A stretch of 64,000 nt of DNA. Source: Sphingobium estronivorans (lineage in GTDB: Bacteria > Pseudomonadota > Alphaproteobacteria > Sphingomonadales > Sphingomonadaceae). The notes beneath the pieces were generated by a model. The model searched no databases. It saw only the letters and a list, made by a program, of their open reading frames with translations, and was not told the DNA's origin. Positions 56,856 to 64,000 of this stretch are shown piece by piece; the stretch's first letter is position 1; the number at the start of each line of letters is the position of its first letter. The stretch lies in the NCBI RefSeq assembly GCF_008692605.1, contig NZ_LFCT01000012.1, positions 62,001 to 126,000 on the forward strand, in the 5' to 3' direction. The translations under genes and the position numbers were made by a program.

Positions 56856-58070
56856 CTATCGGGTGCGGGGACGGATCAGCGCGACGAGCGCCGCCGCCAA
56901 GAGCGCCAGGCCGGCATAGACCAGCACCGGCAGCCCGTAGCCGCCGCCGGCGATGCGCATCCGGTCGGTCGCGACCGGCGCCATCGCGCCGATCAGGCCG
57001 ATGATGGCGGTGTTGATGCCCAGCAGCCGGGGAAAGGCATCCGGTTCCACCATATCGGCCAGCAGCATCGACCCCGACTGGCCCGGCAGGGCGCTGGCCA
57101 TGCCCCAGATCAGGACGAAGGCGGTGACCCCGCCCATCGCCATGGTCCCCGCACCGAGCAGCGCGACCGTGCCGGCCGCCAGCGCGAGCGCGGCGCCGAT
57201 CAGCGCCGGTTGCGCGCCCAGCCGGTCCGCCAGCATCCCGCCCAGCAGCAGCGCGGGCAGGCTCAGCAGATTGGCGAGGCTGTAGGCGGCGACGGCGTCG
57301 GGTTGCGGCAGCCCCTGCGCCATCAGCCCGTCGACCGCCGCGAACAGGATGCCGTTGATCGCCAGTTGCAGCAGGGCCGTGGCCGCGACGAACCGGCGGA
57401 AATCGCCGTTGCGCAGGGCCGCGCCAACCGCCCCGGAAAGGCGGGATGCCGGGTCTCTGGCGATCCGGCCGGCGGGGACCGCCAGCACCAGCGGCGGGCA
57501 GGCAATCGCCATCGTCAGCGCGCAAAGCCGCATCGCCACGCGCCAGTCCGCATCGGCGATGGCGGTCCCGACCAGCGGCGGCACCGCCGCGCCCGCCACG
57601 ATGGCCGCGCCCAGAAAGGCGGCCAGCGCCAGTCCACGCCGCTCCGCATGATATCGGGTGATGATCGCGATGCCCGGCACGATGGTCGATGCGCCGACGC
57701 CCGCGCCGGCCGCTGCCATTGCCGCCGCCAGCCCGATCCGGTCCTGCGTCAGCGAGGCGGCGGCCAATCCGGCGGCGCTGAGCGCAATGCCGCCCAGCAG
57801 CACCGGGCGCGCGCCCAACCGGTCCAGCGCCCCGCCGACCGGCCACGCGACGATGCTCATCGCCAGCAGGAAAGCGGTGGCCGCGCTTCCCGCCTGACCG
57901 CCGAAATCCGCCGCCAGCGCGGGCAGGAATACGCCCAGCGACATCAGCGTGGCGCCCTGAACCAGTAGGGTGATCGCGCTGAGCGCCGCCACGGGTCGCC
58001 ACATCGGCGGAGCGGGCAATGGGGAAGGCGTGGAATTCACGGGGCCAGCCTTATCCGTTTTTGCGACCAA
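56856..58070 (-). CDS. MFS transporter
   Basis: A 404-aa permease with 12 hydrophobic segments. MFS motif A-like loop: GGALDRLGARPVLLGG after TM2, and a second one (GGMLADRLGAQPALIGAAL) after TM8. The first half (FLPALAADFGGQAGSAATAFLLAMSIVAWPVGG) resembles CynX/NimT-type or monocarboxylate-like MFS permeases. Substrate cannot be assigned. Divergent from the LuxR-type regulator with a 103-base spacer. Confidence 0.9.
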   Translation of the reverse strand: MVAKTDKAGPVNSTPSPLPAPPMWRPVAALSAITLLVQGATLMSLGVFLPALAADFGGQAGSAATAFLLAMSIVAWPVGGALDRLGARPVLLGGIALSAAGLAAASLTQDRIGLAAAMAAAGAGVGASTIVPGIAIITRYHAERRGLALAAFLGAAIVAGAAVPPLVGTAIADADWRVAMRLCALTMAIACPPLVLAVPAGRIARDPASRLSGAVGAALRNGDFRRFVAATALLQLAINGILFAAVDGLMAQGLPQPDAVAAYSLANLLSLPALLLGGMLADRLGAQPALIGAALALAAGTVALLGAGTMAMGGVTAFVLIWGMASALPGQSGSMLLADMVEPDAFPRLLGINTAIIGLIGAMAPVATDRMRIAGGGYGLPVLVYAGLALLAAALVALIRPRTR

Positions 58071-58173
58071 TGGAACGGGTCGATGTCCGTTTCATGCAAT
58101 GCGGCAGGGGATAAGCCGGTGTAATCAGGCCCGGTTATGACCCGGGGCGGCGGGAGGACAGGGGGGCTGGGCG

Positions 58174-59280
58174 GTGATCCGCACGGAAGATATTTACGAT
58201 GCGGCGACCGATGACGAGGCGTTCGGCCGGCTCGCCGCGACGCTCGCCGATGCGGTCGGCGCGCGGTCGGGGGTGCTGCACTGGGGCCTTGCGCCCGATC
58301 ATGTCGCCGAGATTTCCTATTCGGGCTATTTTTCCGATGGGCAGATGGCCGTTTACGATCAGGAGTTTCAGGAAGACGACATCTGGAGCGTGGCACTGGA
58401 TCGCGCCGACCATGCCAATCGCGTCTGGAATGTCGAGACGTTGGTGCCCGACCGGACCTATGAAAGCAGCCGGATCTACAATGAGTGGATCAGGTCGATG
58501 GGCGACGATACGTTCCGCTGCCTGGGTGGGGCGATCCGCAGGGACGGGACGACCGGCCATATCGGCCTGCATCGCGGCCGCACGCAGCGTCCCTTCGGCG
58601 CGCGGGAGGAGCAGGCTATTCAGCAGAGCATCGGCCATGTCGGCCGGATGTTCGCGATCCGCAGCAAGCTCGATCGGGTCCGGCACCACGGCCGGTCCTT
58701 GCAGGCGACGCTCGACATGCTGGGCCATGCGGTTTTCACGCTGCGTCCTGACGGCAGGCTGATCGATTGCAATCGCGGGGCGGATGCGCTGCTGCGCCGG
58801 GGCGATGCGCTGTTGCTGCGCCAGCGGCAGGTGAAGGCGCGGGATCCCCGCGACGACGACGCCTTGCAGACGGCGCTGAGGGCGGCTTCGGCGCGGCAGG
58901 GCGGGCAGGCGAGCGCGATCTTCATCCACCGCGAAGGGCGGCAGCCCTATATGCTGTCGATCGCGTCCGTGCGGGTCGGTGCGGAGCGGCAGATCGTCGC
59001 CATCGCCACGGAACCGGACGGGCAGGATGGAAGCCTGGTCAGCCGCATACGGGCGCTTTACGGCCTCACCCGGGCCGAGGCGGAGGTGGCGCAGGCGCTT
59101 TGCGCGGGACAGGGGCTGGAAGAACTGTCGCAGGCGCGGGGCGTGGCGCTCAACACGGTGCGGACGCAGATGAAGAATATCTATGTGAAGCTGGATTGCC
59201 GTCGCCAGTCCGAACTGGTCGCGCGGATCGGCGCACTGCCCCGGCTGAGCCTGTTCGAAGATGAGGATCGGGTTCCCTAG
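58174..59280 (+). CDS. LuxR-type transcriptional regulator
   Basis: A 368-aa cytoplasmic regulator with GTG start (GGGAGG upstream). The C-terminal about 65 residues form the LuxR HTH: YGLTRAEAEVAQALCAGQGL followed by ELSQARGVALNTVRTQMKNI and YVKLDCRRQSELVARI. Residues about 175-290 (LQATLDMLGHAVFTLRPDGRLIDCNRGADALLRRGDAL) look like a PAS-type sensor. The N-terminal 160 residues are not recognised. No receiver domain or autoinducer domain signature is clear. Its gene is divergent from the MFS gene, which it may regulate. Confidence 0.88.
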   Translation: MIRTEDIYDAATDDEAFGRLAATLADAVGARSGVLHWGLAPDHVAEISYSGYFSDGQMAVYDQEFQEDDIWSVALDRADHANRVWNVETLVPDRTYESSRIYNEWIRSMGDDTFRCLGGAIRRDGTTGHIGLHRGRTQRPFGAREEQAIQQSIGHVGRMFAIRSKLDRVRHHGRSLQATLDMLGHAVFTLRPDGRLIDCNRGADALLRRGDALLLRQRQVKARDPRDDDALQTALRAASARQGGQASAIFIHREGRQPYMLSIASVRVGAERQIVAIATEPDGQDGSLVSRIRALYGLTRAEAEVAQALCAGQGLEELSQARGVALNTVRTQMKNIYVKLDCRRQSELVARIGALPRLSLFEDEDRVP

Positions 59281-59352
59281 AGCATCGTGCGAAAAAGTGG
59301 GCGAGCCGGAGGCACATGACTCCGAACTCGGGTTTTTCGTGAAAAACGATGC
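59278..59352. repeat. REP-like intergenic palindrome 4
   Basis: Begins within the LuxR stop codon (TAGAGCATCGTGCG). Outer arms GCATCGT (59282-59288) and ACGATGC (59346-59352); inner CGAAAAA (59290-59296) and TTTTTCG (59333-59339). Same family as palindrome 3. Confidence 0.75.
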
Positions 59353-59412
59353 GACAACAAAGGAGGTGAGCAAGCGGCCCGCGTCTGATTGAGCGCAGCT
59401 TGCCCTAGGCGC

Positions 59413-60759
59413 TCAAGGTTTGACGGGCGGCACCACGACCTGCGCTGCGGGCGCTGAGGGCGGCGTGATCTTCACCGTTTCGAACCGTTCCTTGCGACGC
59501 ACGCCGGCCAGCTCCGCCGGCGCGGGGGGCGTTACGGAGGCGGCGGCCGTGGGAACCCGCTGGCGCATGCATTCTTCCTTCTTGCCGCGCGGCGTCTGGA
59601 CGCAATTCCACAGCGAGCGCTGCAAACCCGTCGCATTATTGTGGATATAGGCGAAGGCCATGTTTTCCATCTGATCGCCCGACAGCGGCAGGCCGGCGGG
59701 CGCGGTGCCGATGCGCCAGGCCATGATCCGGCATTCCGGCCGCCCAGCGCAGAAGGTCTGCGCCAATGTGGGCCAGCTGTCCGGCGCCGCGCTCCGTCCC
59801 AGTTCGACGAGGAAGCTCTTAGCCCCCGGCGCAATCGCGATCAGCCGCACTCCGGCCATCATCTTGCCCAGCGAATCCGCCCCGATCGCCTGCTGTGGCC
59901 GGGCAGCAAGTTCGCTGACCGCGCCTCCGGCGAGCAGGGCCGCGGACGGCACAATGACTGCACCCGGCCCGCCCTGATGCGCGGCCGACAGGCGGGCGAT
60001 GCGCGCAATCAGCGGCTCGCCATTCTCGCTCGTCCGGCGGAAGGCGGGCGGCGTTCCCCACCAGCCGCGCCAGCGGAAGAAGAGGTGCGTGCCCACCGAC
60101 GTGATCTTGTCCAGGCTGCCGCTCCAATAGGGGACGACCCAATCGGTATGATAATGGGTGGCATAGCCGACCGGCTTGTAGACCTTGCCCGCCAGCGCGG
60201 CCTTCGCGATCTCTCTGGCGCGCTCCCAGGCCGCCTGGGTCGGCGTGCGGGCGAGTGCGCCATCGCAGGTGAAGGTGAACTGGCAGCCGGTGGCGCGTTC
60301 CTGACCCTGGAACACCACGCCGCAGACGGTTTTGGGGAAGGCGGGATGGCGCACGCGGTTCAGCACCACTTGCGCGACCGCCCGTTCGCCCATGTTATCG
60401 TCGCCCGCCTCATAGAGCTGTGCGGCGGCCAGACAATCCGTGGCGCGGGCGAGGTCGTTTTCCGAACCGGCGAAGAGGAAGGGCCGCGCCGCGGGATTGG
60501 GCTGATGGGAAAAGGGCATGGCGGCATTGAACGCCCGCGCCTGATCCCGGTCGAGCGCATACAGCTCGACCGGCTCGACGGGCGGTGGCGGGGTCGCGGG
60601 CCGCATGAGGCGGGCCGTCACGGTGGGGGAGGATCGCTTCGACACTGAAGGCGAGCGCCCCTCCCACATCGCGATTGTCGCGGGCAGGCCGACGAAGAGC
60701 ATAAGCCAGATCAGCCACATCGCACGATGTGGCCGGCCGGTGGATGGAACGTCGGTCAT
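59413..60759 (-). CDS. SleB-type cell-wall hydrolase
   Basis: A 448-aa membrane-anchored protein. One N-terminal helix (MWLIWLMLFVGLPATIAMWEG, about 14-34) and a periplasmic SleB/hydrolase-2 domain (about 115-235): YEAGDDNMGERAVAQVVLNR, CQFTFTCDGALAR, AKAALAGKVYKPVGYATHYH. The catalytic Glu is the one in MGERAVAQ. The C-terminal half is Ala/Pro-rich and unrecognised, ending in a proline-rich tail. SleB domains cut peptidoglycan glycan strands. Lies downstream of the cysK operon's promoter side, convergent with the LuxR gene. Confidence 0.88.
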   Translation of the reverse strand: MTDVPSTGRPHRAMWLIWLMLFVGLPATIAMWEGRSPSVSKRSSPTVTARLMRPATPPPPVEPVELYALDRDQARAFNAAMPFSHQPNPAARPFLFAGSENDLARATDCLAAAQLYEAGDDNMGERAVAQVVLNRVRHPAFPKTVCGVVFQGQERATGCQFTFTCDGALARTPTQAAWERAREIAKAALAGKVYKPVGYATHYHTDWVVPYWSGSLDKITSVGTHLFFRWRGWWGTPPAFRRTSENGEPLIARIARLSAAHQGGPGAVIVPSAALLAGGAVSELAARPQQAIGADSLGKMMAGVRLIAIAPGAKSFLVELGRSAAPDSWPTLAQTFCAGRPECRIMAWRIGTAPAGLPLSGDQMENMAFAYIHNNATGLQRSLWNCVQTPRGKKEECMRQRVPTAAASVTPPAPAELAGVRRKERFETVKITPPSAPAAQVVVPPVKP

Positions 60760-60777
60760 GCCCGATCCCGAGGCGCC

Positions 60778-61695
60778 TTATTCGGGCAGGAAATCAGGCA
60801 CCGACAAATAGCGTTCGCCAGTGTCATAGTTGAAGCCCAGAACGCGGCTGCCCGCGCCAAGTTCCTTCAGCTTCTGGGCGATGGCGGCGAGCGTCGCGCC
60901 CGACGAGATGCCGACCAGCATGCCTTCCTCGCTGGCGGCGCGGCGGGCATAATCCTTGGCCTCGGCGGCTTCGACCTGGATCACGCCGTCGAGCAACTGC
61001 GTATGGAGGTTCGCCGGGATGAAGCCCGCGCCGATGCCCTGGATCGGGTGCGGGCCGGGCTGGCCGCCGCTGATGACATGGGAGAGCGTCGGTTCGACCG
61101 CATAGACCTTGAGGTTCGGCCACCGCTTCTTCAATTCCTGCGCCACGCCGGTGATATGGCCGCCGGTGCCGACGCCGGTGATCAGGACATCGATGGGAGA
61201 GTCCGCGAAGTCAGCGGCGATCTCCTGCGCCGTGGTGCGCACATGGACGTCGATATTGGCGGGATTCTCGAACTGCTGGGGCATCCACGAGCCGGGGGTC
61301 TGGTCGATCAGTTCCAGCGCCCGTTCGATCGCGCCCTTCATGCCCTTTTCGCGCGGGGTCAGGTCGAAGCTGGCGCCGTAGGCCAGCATCAGGCGGCGGC
61401 GTTCCACGCTCATGCTTTCGGGCATGACCAGGATCAGCTTGTAACCCTTGACTGCGGCGACCATCGCCAGGCCCACGCCGGTATTGCCGGAGGTCGGTTC
61501 GATGATGGTGCCGCCGGGCTTGAGGTCGCCGGATGCTTCCGCTGCCTCGATCATCGACAGGGCGATTCGATCCTTGATCGATCCGCCGGGGTTGGACCGT
61601 TCGGACTTGATCCACACCTCTGCGTCGCCGAACAGCCGGCTGACGCGGATATGCGGCGTATTGCCGATGGTTTCCAAGATGCTGGATGCCTTCAT
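60778..61695 (-). CDS. cysK: Cysteine synthase A
   Basis: PLP-dependent O-acetylserine sulfhydrylase, 305 aa. The PLP lysine is in [14 protein letters not shown], the substrate loop is [14 protein letters not shown], and the phosphate loop is [16 protein letters not shown]. The C-terminal SGATLAAI is also typical. Its ATG overlaps the stop of the upstream MFS gene by 4 bases, so the two are translationally coupled; the MFS protein may export cysteine or a related compound, unproven. Confidence 0.96.
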   Translation of the reverse strand: MKASSILETIGNTPHIRVSRLFGDAEVWIKSERSNPGGSIKDRIALSMIEAAEASGDLKPGGTIIEPTSGNTGVGLAMVAAVKGYKLILVMPESMSVERRRLMLAYGASFDLTPREKGMKGAIERALELIDQTPGSWMPQQFENPANIDVHVRTTAQEIAADFADSPIDVLITGVGTGGHITGVAQELKKRWPNLKVYAVEPTLSHVISGGQPGPHPIQGIGAGFIPANLHTQLLDGVIQVEAAEAKDYARRAASEEGMLVGISSGATLAAIAQKLKELGAGSRVLGFNYDTGERYLSVPDFLPE

Positions 61696-63008
61696 TGCGC
61701 TTTCTCCTGGGTGGATTCGGCCGCCCTTTGTTCGGGTAGGATTTCAGGTGAGTCGAAGGTACGGGCAAGACGCAGCTCTGGAAAGAGCTTCGCCCAGACA
61801 AGGGTGATGAGGATCGCGCCGATCCCGCCGCCGATCACCGCCGCGACCGGGCCGACCAGCGCGGCCAGGAAGCCGGATTCGGCCTCGCCCAGTTCGTTGG
61901 AAGCGGAAATGGTGAGTTGCGACAGGCTGGACACGCGGCCGCGCATCTCGTCGGGGGTGTGGAGCTGGATCAGCGACTGGCGCACATAGACCGACACCAT
62001 GTCGGCGGAGCCCAGCAGGATCAGGGCAGCGACGCCGACTTCCGGCGCGATGGCGCGCGGCAGGAAGGCGGTGGAGCCGAAGACGATGGTGGCGATGCCG
62101 AACAGGATCACCGCACCCAGCATTTTCAGGCCCACCTCCGTCTTCATCGGGCGGAAGGAGAAGAAGAGGGCGGTGACGCCCGCGCCGATACCGGGGGAGG
62201 CGGCGAGATGCCCAAGCCCTTCCGACCCGACATGCAATATGTCGCGCGCATAGACCGGCAGCAGCGCCGTCGCCCCCGCCAGCAGCACGGCGAACAGGTC
62301 CAGCGTGATCGTGGCCAGCACCAGCCGGTTGCCGCGGACATAGGTGAAGCCATCGACCATCTGGCGCAGCGGATGGCGGCTGGTATCGCGCGGCGGCTGC
62401 GGCACCGGGCCGATCATCATCAGGCAGAGGAGCCCCAGTGCGAACAGCCCCGACGCCAGTGCATAGGCGCCCCAGGGCTGAACCGCATAGGCATAGCCGC
62501 CCAGCGCCGGCCCGGCGATCATGCCCGTCTGCCAGACCACACTGGAAATGGCGATGGCGTTGGGCAGCACGTCACGCGGCACCAGATTGGGGGCGAGCGC
62601 GCTAAAGGCTGGGCCGTTGAAGGCGCGGGAGATGCCGACAATCGCCGAGATGCCGAAGATCAGCGGCAGGCTGACCCAGCCCTCATAGGTCGCGAAGGCC
62701 ATGACGCCCGATGCCACCATCAGGAGCAGCAGGGTGAAACGGGCGATCTTGCGCCGGTCGAAATGGTCGGCGACCCACCCCGTCAGGGGCGTCAGGAAGA
62801 AGAGCGGCAGGAATTGCGCCAGGCCGATCAGGCCGAGCTGCGCGGATGCGGCGCCCGTGCTCATCGTTTCGCGGGCGATATTATAGGCCTGCCAGGCCAG
62901 CACGATCATCATGCCGTACTGCGCCAGCACCGACGCCAGTCGTCCCAGCAGATAGGCCCTGAAATTGCCGAAGCTCAAGGGGTGGCTGGGACCGGAGGGG
63001 TTATGCAT
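61692..63008 (-). CDS. MFS transporter (EntS/MFS_3-like)
   Basis: A 438-aa permease with about 11-12 hydrophobic segments. The [31 protein letters not shown] start and [21 protein letters not shown] (motif A) place it in the MFS_3 group that includes EntS-like exporters. The later [41 protein letters not shown] is diagnostic of the group. Substrate unknown. It overlaps cysK by 4 bases. Confidence 0.92.
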   Translation of the reverse strand: MHNPSGPSHPLSFGNFRAYLLGRLASVLAQYGMMIVLAWQAYNIARETMSTGAASAQLGLIGLAQFLPLFFLTPLTGWVADHFDRRKIARFTLLLLMVASGVMAFATYEGWVSLPLIFGISAIVGISRAFNGPAFSALAPNLVPRDVLPNAIAISSVVWQTGMIAGPALGGYAYAVQPWGAYALASGLFALGLLCLMMIGPVPQPPRDTSRHPLRQMVDGFTYVRGNRLVLATITLDLFAVLLAGATALLPVYARDILHVGSEGLGHLAASPGIGAGVTALFFSFRPMKTEVGLKMLGAVILFGIATIVFGSTAFLPRAIAPEVGVAALILLGSADMVSVYVRQSLIQLHTPDEMRGRVSSLSQLTISASNELGEAESGFLAALVGPVAAVIGGGIGAILITLVWAKLFPELRLARTFDSPEILPEQRAAESTQEKAQ

Positions 63009-63118
63009 GGACTCTCCTTAGCGTCCGCACAACGACTCCCGCAACAGCGCCGGCAGAGGAAAAGGCACAGCAATAATTGGGGCGGTGATGCTCCGCCTTT
63101 CGGCACGATCGCAGATGG

Positions 63119-63529
63119 TTAACGATCAGGGCGCAACATTATTCCGCTGACCGAGCCGTTGCGGACCGAACAGACGAAGGGCACCGGGCGCTGGCCGCCA
63201 GCGGGGCCGACCTCGCCCTCCACCTCCCATCCGGTCGCCATGGTGCTGGCGAAGGGACGGCCGATCACGCGGCTGCCCGGACCGGCTTCTTCCCGCGCCT
63301 TGGCGATGCAGGCGTTGCGGGCGGCCGCCGCCGTATGGATCCGGCCATAGCCGGGCGACGCATAGGGCTGACGTTGGGCGTCGCGGTCCGCCTGACGGTT
63401 GCGGGCGACGTCGCTGACGATGGCGGCGTCGGCGGCGCGATGCAGGTCGCGATAATCCTGACCATGGGCGGGCAGGATCAGCCCGCCCATGGCGATGAAA
63501 GTGCCGATGAACATCTTTGCGATACGCAT
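63119..63529 (-). CDS. Secreted hypothetical protein (136 aa)
   Basis: A signal peptide (IAKMFIGTFIAMGGLILPAHGQ) is followed by a charged helix and a small C-terminal domain (VIGRPFASTMATGWEVEGEV and PFVCSVRNGSVSGIMLRP). Two Cys residues (in NACIAKA and FVCSVR) could form a disulfide. No family recognised; likely periplasmic. GGAGAAACGCC precedes ATG 63529, which is chosen over the longer upstream frame because it gives the signal. Confidence 0.7.
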   Translation of the reverse strand: MRIAKMFIGTFIAMGGLILPAHGQDYRDLHRAADAAIVSDVARNRQADRDAQRQPYASPGYGRIHTAAAARNACIAKAREEAGPGSRVIGRPFASTMATGWEVEGEVGPAGGQRPVPFVCSVRNGSVSGIMLRPDR

Positions 63530-63545
63530 GGCGTTTCTCCCGCGC

Positions 63546-64000
63546 TTATTTGAACAGGCTGCCCAAAATGCCCCGCACCAACTGCCCCGCGATGCCGCCG
63601 GAGGATCTGCGGGTCGATCCGCCGAAGACCGCGCGGCCGACTTCATTGGCGACCTGACGGCCCACGGAAGTGGCGGCGGAGCGGGTGGCGGACTGGATCG
63701 CCTTGTCGAAACCGGACGGTTTGGCGGCTTCGCGGGCGGCTGCGGCGTCCTGCCGTGCCTGTTCCTTCAACTGGGCCTCGCGCTGCTTGGCCTCCACCTT
63801 GGCCTGGGCGGCGGCGGCCTTGTCGGCTTCGGCCTGCGCCTGGGCGGCCTGTGCCGCGGCGGCGGCGGCCTGACCCCGCGCAGCGAGGATTTCCTGCGCG
63901 GATTCGCGGTTGACCGTCGTGTCATATTTGCCCGTGCAAGGCGATATGGACTGGATGATCGCGCGTTCCTTGGCATCGACCGGGCCAAGGCGCGAGCGCG
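63546..64000 (-). CDS. HerA-like ATPase, DUF853 family (C-terminal part)
   Basis: The last 150 codons of a gene whose start lies beyond the right edge. It reads SRLGPVDAKERAIIQSISP at the edge, then CTGKYDTTVNRESAQEILAAR, an Ala/Gln-rich coiled coil (63690-63870), and a conserved tail (VGRQVANEVGRAVFGGSTRRSSG, then QLVRGILGSLF). This matches the C-terminal part of DUF853 proteins, which carry an N-terminal HerA/VirB4-like ATPase. The ATPase itself is not visible here. Confidence 0.8.
   Translation of the reverse strand, partial: RSRLGPVDAKERAIIQSISPCTGKYDTTVNRESAQEILAARGQAAAAAAQAAQAQAEADKAAAAQAKVEAKQREAQLKEQARQDAAAAREAAKPSGFDKAIQSATRSAATSVGRQVANEVGRAVFGGSTRRSSGGIAGQLVRGILGSLFK

Overview
The window looks like chromosomal DNA of a Sphingomonadaceae-type alphaproteobacterium (Sphingobium/Sphingomonas-like). 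This is inferred from high GC, the block coaBC-ubiB-ubiE / mutM-rpsT-dnaA, the divergent secB / Tim44-mltA-smr cluster, an alphaproteobacterial RpoH-type promoter before dnaK, and clustered GANTC (CcrM-type) sites upstream of dnaA. No 16S gene is present, so the genus is not proven.

Layout. 1-5.5 kb: an amidohydrolase (cut by the left edge), coaBC, a GlcG/HbpS-like protein, ubiB and ubiE on the minus strand, divergent from mutM. 5.6-8.4 kb: rpsT, dnaA and a periplasmic cyclophilin. 8.4-12.4 kb (minus): DUF4136 lipoprotein, trpS, murJ, secB. 12.6-16.8 kb (plus): Tim44-like protein, mltA, smr and a GGDEF-EAL protein. 16.8-23.4 kb: dapE, cupin, LD-carboxypeptidase, methyltransferase, MBL-rhodanese protein, peroxiredoxin, a 58-aa protein, a metalloprotease-like protein and a PCu(A)C copper chaperone. 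23.5-26.7 kb: dnaK-dnaJ. 26.6-30.3 kb: amino-acid permease, DmdC-like acyl-CoA dehydrogenase and a LiuR-like MerR regulator with a visible operator. 30.4-36.6 kb: a metal/siderophore uptake set (DUF2946 protein, TonB receptor, PepSY protein), an FAD oxidoreductase and a TonB-domain protein with a possible Fur box.

36.85-47.42 kb is a 10.5-kb integrated element in the 3' half of tRNA-Gln(CUG), bounded by exact 50-bp direct repeats. It carries a tyrosine integrase, a regulator facing an excisionase-like gene across a perfect 22-bp palindrome, small genes, a winged-helix protein, an HTH protein, then major capsid protein, prohead protease, two tiny related coiled-coil genes, an unknown and a tape-measure protein. 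No portal, terminase, head-tail connector, tail tube, baseplate or lysis gene is seen. Its tightly packed intact frames and ordered control sites suggest a phage satellite rather than a decayed prophage; this is inference.

47.4-56.5 kb: tRNA-Gln, then rpoC and rpoB on the minus strand. A 143-codon gene of lower GC (about 52% by hand count) lies between rpoB and rpoC with 4-base overlaps on both sides, so it must be translated from the polymerase mRNA. Its family was not recognised. 56.8-64 kb: MFS transporter, LuxR-type regulator, SleB-like hydrolase, cysK, a second MFS transporter, a small secreted protein and the C-terminal part of a HerA-like (DUF853) ATPase.

The two observations most worth following are the capsid/tape-measure island and the gene embedded in rpoBC. 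Supporting signals include four phased GANTC sites before dnaA, three tandem 10-bp repeats before the capsid promoter, and four REP-like palindromes beginning TAGAGC.
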